A stretch of 64,000 nucleotides of DNA from positions 142,512 to 206,511 of the forward strand of contig DATNEY010000053.1 in NCBI GenBank assembly GCA_035606665.1. Direction: 5' to 3'. Origin of the DNA: DASUGC01 sp035606665. Lineage in GTDB: Bacteria > Acidobacteriota > Vicinamibacteria > Vicinamibacterales > SCN-69-37. Below the pieces are notes generated by a model. It did not search any database, had not been told where the DNA came from, and was given only the letters and a program-made list of their open reading frames with translations. This document shows positions 32,712 through 41,362 of the stretch, one piece after another; the stretch's first letter is position 1; every line of letters starts with the position of its first letter. Position numbers and translations under genes: made by a program.

Positions 32712-35170
32712 TTGCTCAGCACCACGACAGGGTTTATCCGGCTCGCCCGCATAGCCGGGATTCCGGTAGCGAGCAATGCCACCACCCCGAGGATCGTCGT
32801 CACGGCGCCGACGACCGCCAGGTTCATGGGCGCGACACCGAACAGCAGCGTCTGCATGACGCGACCGACGAAGTAGGAACCGGCGAGGCCGGCGACGAGA
32901 CCCGCAGCGACGATCCAGAGTCCGTCTCTGAGCACGAGCCGGAAGACGGAGCTGGTGGTGCCGCCGAGCGCCATGCGCACGCCGAGCTCGCGCTTGCGTT
33001 CGGTGACGCCGTAGGCCAGCACGCCGTAGATGCCGAGGCCCGCGAGGAACAGGGCGACCGCGCTGAAGCCGGCGGAAATGAGCATCGGCGCGCGGCGTCC
33101 GACGAGCGCGCGATCGATCCACTCCTGCATCGGCTGAATCCTGAAGACCGGCAGTTCAGGATCGATGCTGGTGACCGCGCGCTTGATGTCGCTGGCAATG
33201 GTGGCGGACGGTCCCGCGAGTCTGACCGCGAACGTCATGCCGCCCGGGCGCACCTGCTCGATCGGAAAGTAGTACGTGCCGACCGGCGTGAAATCGGGCC
33301 GCGGGTCCTGACTGACGACTTCCTTGGCGATGCCGACAACGGTGAAGAACGGCGTCTCCTTGGTGATCTTGGTCAGGTCCTTGGGATCGGACGGCCGGTA
33401 CAGCCGCCGGCCGAGCGCGTCCTGGCCCGGCCAGAAGTGCTCGGCCAGGCGCTCGTCGATGATCGCGACTTGCGTGGCCTCGGCGGTATCCCGCGCATCG
33501 AACGCGCGGCCCTTCGCGATCTTGATCTGCATGGCCTCGAAGAACCCGGTCGATGCGAAGACCGACGTGGGAGCCAGCAGGGACTCGCCGGGTTTCATGA
33601 CATGACCCTCGGCCATGATCAGGCTGGGGCTGAAAGTACCGCTGAACGGCAGCGCCGTCGTCGCGCCCGCCGCGGTCACGCCCGGAATCGCGCGAAGCTG
33701 CTCGAGCGCCCGGGTCACGAACGCGCCGCGCTGCGCCGGCTGCGCGTAGTTGGCGCCGGGCAGGTTCACGTTCGCGGTGACGACGTTCTCCTGGCGGAAG
33801 CCGAAATCCGTGTTGATGACGGCGCTGAAGCTGGCGAGGAGCAGACCTGCACCGATCAGGAGCACCAGCGCGATGGCAACCTGCGCCATGGCCAGCGTGC
33901 GGCGTACCTGCTGCGCCCAGCGTCCACTCGTGCCGCCGCGGCTCTCTTCGCGCAACTCGCGGTTGAGATTCATGTACCGGAGGCGGTACGCCGGCGCGAC
34001 GCCGAGAATCAGGCCGACTCCCACGGTGAGCGCCAGTGCGAAGGCGAGTCCGACCCAGTCGAGCTGGATTTCATAGCCGCGGGGGAGCTGATCGAGGTTG
34101 AGCGCCGCGACCGAACGCGTCGCCCACACGGCAAGCAGCACGCCGGCGAGACCACCAGTCAGCGAGAGCACTGTCGTTTCGGTCAGGAGCTGACGGGCGA
34201 GACGGCCGAGGTCGCCCCCGATGGCATGCCGCGTCGCCATCTCGCGTGTTCGGCTGGCCGATCGCACGATCGTCAGGTTCGCAAGGTTCACGCATCCGAT
34301 GACCAGCACGAAGAGCACACCGCCCCACAGCAGATACAGCGAGCCCTTGATCTCGCGGACGAGATCATCGTGAAGCGACACCGTCACCACGCGGTACTGC
34401 GCGTCCTTCAGAATCTGCTTGAAGTGGGGGAGCCGCTCGTCGTTTGCCCGATTGACCGCATCGACCTGCTGCCGGACGAGATCGATGTTTGCGCCATCCG
34501 CGAGGTGCCCGATCATCTGCCAGTTGTTGTTATGCCGGCGGTCGTCGCCCTTGTCCTCCGGCCGGAAGGCCGCCGGCAGGAACACATCGACGTCGTTCTG
34601 CAGGAACGAGAACTCGCGCGGCAACACGCCCACGACCTCATACTGCTGACCGTTCAGCCGCAGTTGCTTGCCGACGGCGTCGTCTCGTCCGCCCATTCGC
34701 CGGAGCCAGAACGGATAGCTGAGCATGACCTTCTGGTGCTTGCCGACCTCGCCGTCTGATTCCTGGAAGATGCGACCGCGGAAGGCGCCGATGGGGACAA
34801 CCTTGAAAAAGGACGGCGTCGCTCGGATCGTGATCAGGCGCTCAACGCCCTCGGCGTCGCCGAGCGTCATGCTTCCGCGCTGGAAGAGCGCCTGCTCGTT
34901 CATGGCTTTGACGCCTTCGAGGCGGTCGTAGAAATCCGGTACCGCCGCCGCGGCGCGAGGTGCGCCCGCGTTCGGATAGCTGTTGTAGAGAAGGACCACC
35001 CGCTCGGAGCCTGGAAACGGCAGCGGTTTCAGGAGCACCGACCTCACGACACTGAACATCGCGGCATTCGCGCCGATGCAGACGGCGAGCGTAAGGATCG
35101 ACGTGATGGTGAAACTGCGGTCCCTAAGAAGGAGGCGCAGCCCGAACTTGATGTCCTGGAACAAGGCCAT
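32708..35170 (-). CDS. ADOP-type (FtsX/MacB-like) permease
   Basis: The complete 820-residue member of the family starts MALFQDIKFGLRLLLRDRSF followed by the TLAVCIGANAAMFS helix. It has two permease halves: helices near 280-420 (NLANLTIVRSASRTREMATR) and near 700-815 (GIYGVLAYGVTERKRELGVRMALGG), with two periplasmic MacB-core domains between. The C-terminus INPVVVLSK replaces the more usual IDPMVALR. No ATPase gene is adjacent, as normal for this family. The role is unknown; export of an unknown substrate is assumed from MacB similarity. Confidence 0.93.
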   Translation of the reverse strand: MALFQDIKFGLRLLLRDRSFTITSILTLAVCIGANAAMFSVVRSVLLKPLPFPGSERVVLLYNSYPNAGAPRAAAAVPDFYDRLEGVKAMNEQALFQRGSMTLGDAEGVERLITIRATPSFFKVVPIGAFRGRIFQESDGEVGKHQKVMLSYPFWLRRMGGRDDAVGKQLRLNGQQYEVVGVLPREFSFLQNDVDVFLPAAFRPEDKGDDRRHNNNWQMIGHLADGANIDLVRQQVDAVNRANDERLPHFKQILKDAQYRVVTVSLHDDLVREIKGSLYLLWGGVLFVLVIGCVNLANLTIVRSASRTREMATRHAIGGDLGRLARQLLTETTVLSLTGGLAGVLLAVWATRSVAALNLDQLPRGYEIQLDWVGLAFALALTVGVGLILGVAPAYRLRYMNLNRELREESRGGTSGRWAQQVRRTLAMAQVAIALVLLIGAGLLLASFSAVINTDFGFRQENVVTANVNLPGANYAQPAQRGAFVTRALEQLRAIPGVTAAGATTALPFSGTFSPSLIMAEGHVMKPGESLLAPTSVFASTGFFEAMQIKIAKGRAFDARDTAEATQVAIIDERLAEHFWPGQDALGRRLYRPSDPKDLTKITKETPFFTVVGIAKEVVSQDPRPDFTPVGTYYFPIEQVRPGGMTFAVRLAGPSATIASDIKRAVTSIDPELPVFRIQPMQEWIDRALVGRRAPMLISAGFSAVALFLAGLGIYGVLAYGVTERKRELGVRMALGGTTSSVFRLVLRDGLWIVAAGLVAGLAGSYFVGRVMQTLLFGVAPMNLAVVGAVTTILGVVALLATGIPAMRASRINPVVVLSK

Positions 35171-35197
35171 GGACGACTATACGTTCAGGCCGGACAA

Positions 35198-35251
35198 ATC
35201 GATCAATTGATCGATCAATTGATCGATGGATCAATCCATCAATCCATCAAT
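35198..35251. repeat. Octamer array (GATCAATT / CATCAATC words)
   Basis: Seven 8-bp words follow each other: AATCGATC, AATTGATC, GATCAATT, GATCGATG, GATCAATC, CATCAATC, CATCAATA. Most words are self-complementary or complementary to a neighbour, so the block can fold in several ways. It sits between the permease start and the GH127 stop. Confidence 0.8.
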
Positions 35252-35252
35252 A

Positions 35253-37580
35253 CTAGAAGGCTCGTATCGCCCTGACCCGTCTCGGAAAATCCTTGTCGTC
35301 GAAGTGCGCACGGCCGAGATCGGGGAAGTCCACGTGCGCGGCCATGTCCGCCGTGAGCTGCGTCGACGCCCAGTAACTGAAGTTGTCTGAGACGCCGCGA
35401 TCGCCGAAGTCGGCGACGCCCGTGGCCTTGAGCGCCTTGTACATTTCGATCAGCTCGTCGCGCGACGGCAGGAACCAGCCCTTGAGTCCCCGGACGTCGA
35501 GGATGGAGCAGAGGTGAGCCGCCGAGCCCTGCTCCGTGCATGCCGCCAGAATGTCGATCGTGTTCTGGCGGCCGGTGCCGATCGCTGAGCCGCGCGCGCC
35601 CTTGATGAGCGTGCGGAAGCAACCCCACTTCGTGCCGGCGCTCTGGTCGTACGGCGCCGCCTCGAGATAGCGCCAGCCATCCTTCTCGAAGTTCGGATTC
35701 ACGTAGAAGATGAAGCCGCCGGACGGGCCCACATCTCCTGGCGCGTATGCGCGTGACGAAATCCATACAGACATTTCGCCGGGACCGCGATTCGCCCAGA
35801 GATGATAGGGAATCAACGTCACCGCCGCGCGCGACGCGGGCTTCGAAAGGCTGCGGCCTTCCGTGCGAATGACCGTGACACGCCCGAGCTGGTCTCCGGC
35901 CGCCGCCGTGAGCGGACTGGCGGCGTCGACGTGCAGATCGAAGATCTTGATGTCCGCCGCGTCCTGCGACTCAGCGGCGTACACGAGCGGCCCGCGTTCG
36001 ACTGCGAGCTTCCCGCGATTCTCCCTGACGCGATCGTCGGTGGCGACACGGCGCGCCTCCACCGGCAATTCGATGCGAACGCGATCGTCCTTGCCCCAGA
36101 CGCGATCGATCGTCACGTAGCCGTGGATGTCGGGCGTCGCCGGGACCGCCTTGCCGTTGACGTGAACCGTGGCCGCGCGCGAGAGCTTGTCCGTGTACCT
36201 GTAGAGCCCGCCGGGCACCGCTTGATTGCGGGCCCAGCCCGGGATTCTGAGCTTGAGCGCGGCGCGCGCCGCTTTGTCCGACCGGACTGTAATCGTCGAC
36301 CCACCGCCCCACGGCATCTCGCTCTCGACGGCGAGCGTCAGATCGCCAAAGGTCGCTTCGCTGCCCACATACAGGTTCACGTAGATCGAATCGCCCGGCC
36401 CCTTTGCATAGATCAGGCCCGGCATCCCCGCCATGAACCGCACGAGATTCGGCGGGCAGCATTCGAGCGACGCGCGCAGCCATCGCGAGTCACGACCGTC
36501 GCCGGCGCTGGCCAGGCGATTGACGTAGAAGAATCGATCGCCGCTCCTCGAGATGCCGCTGAGGGCGTTGTTGTACATGCCGCGCTCCATCACGTCGATG
36601 AAACGGCTGTCACCGGTCGCCATGAAGAGGCGGTGGCTGAGCGTCATGAACATCAGCACCGCGCACGCTTCGGCGTAGGCCGAGAGATTCGGCAGGGAAT
36701 ACGGCGCGCCGAAGCCCTCGTTGCCGGTCGTGCCGATGCCACCCGTGACGTACAGCTTCTTTTCCACCGCGTCGGTCCACATCGCACGCGAGGCCGTGAG
36801 GTATGCGGGCAGGCCCGCGAGGACGCCGACGTCGGCCATCGACACCATCAGCGTCGCGGCGTTCACCGCGTGGCCGACGGCTTCACGCTGCTCGAGCACG
36901 GGCCGGTACGACTGGTTGTGCCGGCTGCGATTGACGGAGTTCGAAAGGCCGCGGATGTCGAGATAGTGCTTCGCCAGATCCAGATGTTTCTTGTTGCGCG
37001 TCACGCGATAGAGCGCGATGCAGTTCGTCGCATCCCGCTCGCCGCCCGAGAACGGCGGATTGCGCTTCGTGAAGTCGTCGTAGAGCGCGTCGGCCGCCCC
37101 GATGGCGCGATCGATCAAGTCGCGGTTGCCCGTGACGCTGAAGTACGTGGCCGCGACTTCGAAGCCATTATTGCCCCGGCCTGGCGCCTGGCCCGTGGAC
37201 CGGATCTGCGCATCCACGAGCTTCTTCAGCTCGTCGTCGGGATGCGTCTTCAGCGACATGATCGCGGCTTCGAGAATGTTGCCGCCGAATTCACGCTCGC
37301 CGTCCACGAACTTGTGGACCTCGAGCGGGATCGTGACTCTGGCGTTCACGTCCACCTTGGGCTTCCAGAAGGCGTCCGTCAGACGCACCTCGGAAAAGCG
37401 TTTCGGCTGAATCGGGTAATCACGCCCGGGCACGTGGCTGTAGGCGGCGCCAGAGCCGGCAATAGTCACGGCCTGATCGGCCGCTGCGACCTCCGAGGTG
37501 GCGCCTCGAAGCGAGGCGGCGCCTGCGGCGCCCGCTGCCAATGCGGCCGTCTTCAGGAATTCACGTCGGTTGGTAGCCAT
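35253..37580 (-). CDS. GH127-type (DUF1680) beta-L-arabinofuranosidase-like enzyme fused to a DUF1566/Lcl-type domain
   Basis: The 775-residue protein has a Tat signal (NRREFLKTAALAAG) for export of a folded enzyme. Residues about 55-610 are the (alpha/alpha)6 barrel plus beta-domains of GH127. The four zinc ligands of HypBA1-type enzymes are kept: Glu304 and Cys306 in AYAEAC, and Cys374/Cys375 in LECCPPN, one of which is the nucleophile. Residues about 613-775 (YAPGDVGPSGGFIFYV... WFLPSRDELIEMYKAL... YWASTQ... RRVRAIRAF) match the DUF1566/Lcl C-terminal domain seen in secreted adhesins, an unusual partner for a glycosidase. It probably trims L-arabinose-type sugars from plant polysaccharide; the sugar is inferred. 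Confidence 0.88.
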   Translation of the reverse strand: MATNRREFLKTAALAAGAAGAASLRGATSEVAAADQAVTIAGSGAAYSHVPGRDYPIQPKRFSEVRLTDAFWKPKVDVNARVTIPLEVHKFVDGEREFGGNILEAAIMSLKTHPDDELKKLVDAQIRSTGQAPGRGNNGFEVAATYFSVTGNRDLIDRAIGAADALYDDFTKRNPPFSGGERDATNCIALYRVTRNKKHLDLAKHYLDIRGLSNSVNRSRHNQSYRPVLEQREAVGHAVNAATLMVSMADVGVLAGLPAYLTASRAMWTDAVEKKLYVTGGIGTTGNEGFGAPYSLPNLSAYAEACAVLMFMTLSHRLFMATGDSRFIDVMERGMYNNALSGISRSGDRFFYVNRLASAGDGRDSRWLRASLECCPPNLVRFMAGMPGLIYAKGPGDSIYVNLYVGSEATFGDLTLAVESEMPWGGGSTITVRSDKAARAALKLRIPGWARNQAVPGGLYRYTDKLSRAATVHVNGKAVPATPDIHGYVTIDRVWGKDDRVRIELPVEARRVATDDRVRENRGKLAVERGPLVYAAESQDAADIKIFDLHVDAASPLTAAAGDQLGRVTVIRTEGRSLSKPASRAAVTLIPYHLWANRGPGEMSVWISSRAYAPGDVGPSGGFIFYVNPNFEKDGWRYLEAAPYDQSAGTKWGCFRTLIKGARGSAIGTGRQNTIDILAACTEQGSAAHLCSILDVRGLKGWFLPSRDELIEMYKALKATGVADFGDRGVSDNFSYWASTQLTADMAAHVDFPDLGRAHFDDKDFPRRVRAIRAF

Positions 37581-37619
37581 GGTGGAGAAGTCTACTCCCG
37601 CGTGTTGTAAGGTTCAGCC

Positions 37620-39872
37620 ATGCCCGGCTTCGTGGGGAGATCTGTTCCGCGCACCGAAGGGCGCGCCAAGGTCACCGGCGCCGCGCGCTATATAGACGAC
37701 GTCACGCTGCCCGGAATGCTGCATGGCGCGACGGTCAGGAGCAGCGTCGCGCGTGGCCGGATCCGGGGCATCCGGTTCGGCGACGCCGTTCCCTGGGACG
37801 AGATCACGGTGGTCACCGCGTCGGACGTTCCAGCGCCGAATCGCCTCGTACTGATTCTCGACGACCAGCCCTGCCTCGCCGGCGACGTCATCAATCATCC
37901 GGAGGAGCCGGTCGTTCTGCTGGCGCATCCCGACAAACAGATCGTGGAGAAGGCGCGGCGGCTCGTGTCGATCGACGTCGATCCACTGCCGGCGGTGCAT
38001 TCGATCGACGACGCGATCGAAGCCCGGACGGTGATCTGGGGCACGGACAACGTCTTCAAGTCGTTTCTCGTCTCGCGGGGAGACGCGGACGCCGCGATGG
38101 CGGAGCCCGGGACAACCATCGTCGACGGCGAGTACGAGACGGGCGCACAGGAGCAGCTGTACATCGAACCGCAGGGCGTCATTGCTCAGGCACTGCCGGA
38201 CGGCAGCATCACCGTGCGCGGTTCGTTGCAGTGTCCGTACTACGTGCACAACGCGCTGGTGAAACTGTTCGGCCTGCCGTCCCACAAGGTCCGCGTCGTG
38301 CAGATGGAGACCGGCGGCGGGTTTGGCGGCAAGGAAGAGTACCCGTCGCTCATCGCCGCGCATGCGGCGCTGCTCGCGCGGAAGTCCGGCCGGCCCGTGA
38401 AATTGATCTACGACCGCGCCGAGGACATGGCCGCGACGACGAAGCGGCATCCGTCACGTACGAGGCACCGGACAGCGATCGATCGAGACGGCCGGCTCAT
38501 CGCGATGGACATCGAGTTCGTGCTCGACGGTGGCGCGTACTGCACGCTCTCTCCCGTCGTCCTGTCGCGCGGCACGATCCACGCCGCCGGGCCGTATTTC
38601 TGCCCGAACGTTCGCGTGCGTGGCAGGGCCGTCGCCACATCGACGCCGCCGCACGGCGCGTTCAGGGGTTTCGGCGCCCCACAGAGTTTGTTCGCGCTCG
38701 AACGGCACATGAATGTCGTCGCACGAACGGCCGGGCTCTCGCCGGAGGAGTTCCGCCGCCGCAACTTCATCCGGCAGGGACAGACGAGCGCGGTCGGTCA
38801 GGTGATGCGCGAGCCGCCCAACATGGACCGGCTGCTGGACCGGGCGCTGGAGCTTTCCGGCTACCACGCGAAGACAAAGCACTTCGCTCGACAGAACGCG
38901 GGTAACCGCGTGAAGAAAGGCATCGGCTTCGCGACGTTCATGCACGGTGCGGGATTCACCGGCTCAGGCGAAGTGCATCTCGCCTCCGTCGTCGATGTCG
39001 AAGCGACGCCGGAAGGACGCGTTCGCGTTCTCGCGGCCAGTACCGAAATCGGCCAGGGTACGAACACGATCTTCACCCAGATTGCCGCCGACGCCCTTGG
39101 TGTGGACATGGATGTCATCGAGATCGCGCAACCCGACACGGGCGAGGTGCCGGACAGCGGGCCGACGGTCGCATCGCGAACGTGCATGGTGGTCGGCCGC
39201 CTCGTCGAAGCGGCGTGCGAAGGCTTGAAACAGACGCTCGTCGCGAGCGGCCTTGTCGGCGAGTCGTACACGACGGACGAATTCAGGCGGGCGTGCGCCG
39301 CCTATCGGCAACAGCACGGCGCTCTTCGCGGATCCAGCCGGTACGAACCGCCTCCGGGAATCCAGTGGGACGACGAGAAGTACGAAGGCGATGCCTACGG
39401 CGCGTATGCGTGGGCTGTGTATGTCGCCGAGGTTTCGGTAGATACGGCTACCGGAGAAACACGCGTGGACGATTTCGTCGCCCTTCAGGAAGTCGGGCGC
39501 GTGATTCATCCCGTGCTCGCGACGGGCCAGATCGAAGGCGGCGTCGCACAGGCAATCGGTTACGCGCTCTACGAGCACGTGGTCTGGCGCGAAGGCCGGA
39601 TGGCCAACGCCCAGATGACCAACTACATCATGCCGACGTCGATGGACCTGCCGACGATCCGCGTCTATTTCGAGGAGCAGCCGTACGAACACGGTCCCGG
39701 CGGCGCCAAAGGGATCGGCGAGCTTCCGATGGATGGCCCGGGGCCTGCAATCGTCAACGCGATCGAAGCCGCGACAGACGTGCATATCAACAGCATCCCT
39801 GCGACACCGGAAGTTGTGCTCTCGGCAATCGAGCGAGCTGAATCAGACTCAGTGGAGGCCGCGCGTGCCTGA
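37620..39872 (+). CDS. Xanthine-dehydrogenase-family molybdopterin-binding subunit
   Basis: The 750-residue catalytic subunit has GGGFGGKEEYPSLIAAHAA, the active-site loop STPPHGAFRGFGAPQ with the Arg of the xanthine dehydrogenase group, EIGQGTNTIFTQIAADAL and the catalytic Glu in GAKGIGELPMDG. It resembles xanthine/nicotinate-type dehydrogenases more than the large subunit of the first operon. The order here is large-small-medium, unlike the S-L-G-M order at 25 kb, so the two operons are separate systems. ATG 37620 lies 40 bp from the divergent GH127 start. Substrate probably a purine or other N-heterocycle. Confidence 0.92.
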   Translation: MPGFVGRSVPRTEGRAKVTGAARYIDDVTLPGMLHGATVRSSVARGRIRGIRFGDAVPWDEITVVTASDVPAPNRLVLILDDQPCLAGDVINHPEEPVVLLAHPDKQIVEKARRLVSIDVDPLPAVHSIDDAIEARTVIWGTDNVFKSFLVSRGDADAAMAEPGTTIVDGEYETGAQEQLYIEPQGVIAQALPDGSITVRGSLQCPYYVHNALVKLFGLPSHKVRVVQMETGGGFGGKEEYPSLIAAHAALLARKSGRPVKLIYDRAEDMAATTKRHPSRTRHRTAIDRDGRLIAMDIEFVLDGGAYCTLSPVVLSRGTIHAAGPYFCPNVRVRGRAVATSTPPHGAFRGFGAPQSLFALERHMNVVARTAGLSPEEFRRRNFIRQGQTSAVGQVMREPPNMDRLLDRALELSGYHAKTKHFARQNAGNRVKKGIGFATFMHGAGFTGSGEVHLASVVDVEATPEGRVRVLAASTEIGQGTNTIFTQIAADALGVDMDVIEIAQPDTGEVPDSGPTVASRTCMVVGRLVEAACEGLKQTLVASGLVGESYTTDEFRRACAAYRQQHGALRGSSRYEPPPGIQWDDEKYEGDAYGAYAWAVYVAEVSVDTATGETRVDDFVALQEVGRVIHPVLATGQIEGGVAQAIGYALYEHVVWREGRMANAQMTNYIMPTSMDLPTIRVYFEEQPYEHGPGGAKGIGELPMDGPGPAIVNAIEAATDVHINSIPATPEVVLSAIERAESDSVEAARA

Positions 39873-40350
39873 GCCCTACGCGTCGTCCATCAGATTCATC
39901 GTCAACGGCCGCGCCTGCGAAACCGGCGCGCATCCCATGAGCCGTCTGCTCGACGTTCTGCGCACCGAGCTTCATCTCACCGGAACCAAGGAAGGCTGCG
40001 GTGAGGGCGAGTGCGGCGCGTGTTCGGTGCTCGTGAACGGCGAGCTCGTGAACAGTTGTCTGACGCCCGTGCTCCAGGTCGACGAGGCGGAGGTGACGAC
40101 GATTGAGGGAGCCGCCGGAGAAAACGGCGTGCTCAATGCCGTTCAACGCGCATTCATCGAACACGGTGGCGCGCAATGCGGCATCTGTACGCCCGGCATG
40201 GTGCTCGCGTCGATGACGCTGCTCAAGCGATGTCCGGATCCGAGCGACGATGAGATTCGTGCGGGTCTTGCGGGCAACCTCTGCCGCTGCACCGGCTATA
40301 TGCGGATCTTCGAGGCTGTGCGTCGCGCATCGCAGGAGCCGTCCAGGTGA
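39865..40350 (+). CDS. Xanthine-dehydrogenase-family 2Fe-2S subunit
   Basis: The 161-residue protein has the two cysteine sets Cys45/50/53/65 and Cys105/108/140/142 of the family. GTG 39865 overlaps the stop of the large subunit, and GTGGAGGCC just upstream holds a Shine-Dalgarno. It relays electrons to the flavin subunit that follows with a 4-bp overlap. Confidence 0.93.
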   Translation: MPEPYASSIRFIVNGRACETGAHPMSRLLDVLRTELHLTGTKEGCGEGECGACSVLVNGELVNSCLTPVLQVDEAEVTTIEGAAGENGVLNAVQRAFIEHGGAQCGICTPGMVLASMTLLKRCPDPSDDEIRAGLAGNLCRCTGYMRIFEAVRRASQEPSR

Positions 40351-41282
40351 GGGGCTACCTGCCGGCATACGAGCTGCGAGTTGCATCGCGCCTCGGTGAT
40401 GCACTTGCGCTGCTCGCGTCCGAACCTGGCCGCTGGCGGCCGTTCGCGGGCGGTACCGATCTGATGGTGCAGCTCGAGTCCGGTGCTTTGCCGGAGGGAC
40501 GCTACCTGGGTTTGTGGAAGCTGCCAGAATTGCGCGGCATACGCGATGCGAGCAACGAAATCGCCATCGGCGCGCTGACAACGTATACGGACATCCTTGC
40601 CAGTGAACACGTGCGGCGGGAATTCCCGATGCTCTGCGAAGCCGCGCGCGAGACCGGAGGCGTTGCCACGCAGAATCGTGGCACCATCGGCGGCAACATC
40701 GCGAACGCATCGCCGGCCGCCGATACGTCGCCGGTCTTGATCGTGTACGACGCGGAACTCGAGCTGATTTCCACACGAGGTGCGCGACGCGTGCGCTACG
40801 ACGCGTTCCATCACGGCTACAAGAAGATGGACCTTCGTCCGGATGAGTTGATTGCCCGCGTGCTGCTGCCGCGGCGCGCCGGTCCTGAAGGGCCGGCCTA
40901 CGTAGGGCGGGGCTTCAGTCCCGCTGAACTTGGTTGGAGAGAGCATTACCGCAAGGTCGGCACCCGTAAGGCGCAGGCGATCTCGAAGGTCTGCTTCGCC
41001 GGTGCGATCAGCACGAACGCTGCGATGGGCGTCATCAGGGTTGATGACGTTCGAATTGCTCTGGGCAGCGTGGCGCCGACGGTCGTCCGGGCGCGCGCCG
41101 CCGAAGCCGCGCTGCGCGGCCGCATCCTCGATCGGCCGCTGATCGCCGCGGCCGAACACGCGCTCGCGGGCGACATCAGCCCCATCGACGATCTGCGATC
41201 CACCGCGCATTACCGCCGGAGGGTCGCCACCCGGTTGTTACGGAACTGGCTGGATGGCCTTACCGCTTCGATTTCGGCCTGA
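40347..41282 (+). CDS. Xanthine-dehydrogenase-family FAD subunit, with in-frame repeat insertion
   Basis: The 311-residue protein has both FAD motifs, AGGTDLMVQLES (about 34-45) and TIGGNIANASPAADT (about 113-127), and the CODH flavoprotein C-terminal domain starting YRKVGTRKAQAISK (about 201-214). Between the LLPR strand and this domain, residues 178-193 (AGPEGPAYVGRGFSPA) are encoded by two GTAG palindromes. By recollection of the family this linker is normally short and Pro/Gly-like, so the repeat has added a surface loop without breaking the frame. Start is GTG 40347, overlapping the 2Fe-2S stop. Confidence 0.92.
   Translation: MRGYLPAYELRVASRLGDALALLASEPGRWRPFAGGTDLMVQLESGALPEGRYLGLWKLPELRGIRDASNEIAIGALTTYTDILASEHVRREFPMLCEAARETGGVATQNRGTIGGNIANASPAADTSPVLIVYDAELELISTRGARRVRYDAFHHGYKKMDLRPDELIARVLLPRRAGPEGPAYVGRGFSPAELGWREHYRKVGTRKAQAISKVCFAGAISTNAAMGVIRVDDVRIALGSVAPTVVRARAAEAALRGRILDRPLIAAAEHALAGDISPIDDLRSTAHYRRRVATRLLRNWLDGLTASISA
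40878..40924. repeat. REP/BIME-like pair inserted in frame within the FAD-subunit gene
   Basis: The palindrome 40878-40897 (GCCGGTCC-TGAA-GGGCCGGC, one mismatch) is followed by CTACGTAG (40898-40905), the two GTAG feet head to head, and then the palindrome 40907-40924 (GCGGGGC-TTCA-GTCCCGC, one mismatch). The unit sequence and feet match those at 9885-9944, 18242-18266 and 22945-22981. Here it is inside coding sequence and translated. Confidence 0.85.
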
Positions 41283-41362
41283 AACGGCTGCCTCCGCTTC
41301 GCCCCATCCCATAGATTCCGGCTGACTTACGGCCGTTCCAGGTGTAGCTTTATGGGAAATCG

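Noticed and set aside
35802..37610. Open frame of about 600 codons on the plus strand opposite the GH127 gene
   Set aside because: It has Arg/His-rich low-complexity translation without domains and mirrors the codon pattern of the real minus-strand gene, as expected in GC-rich DNA.
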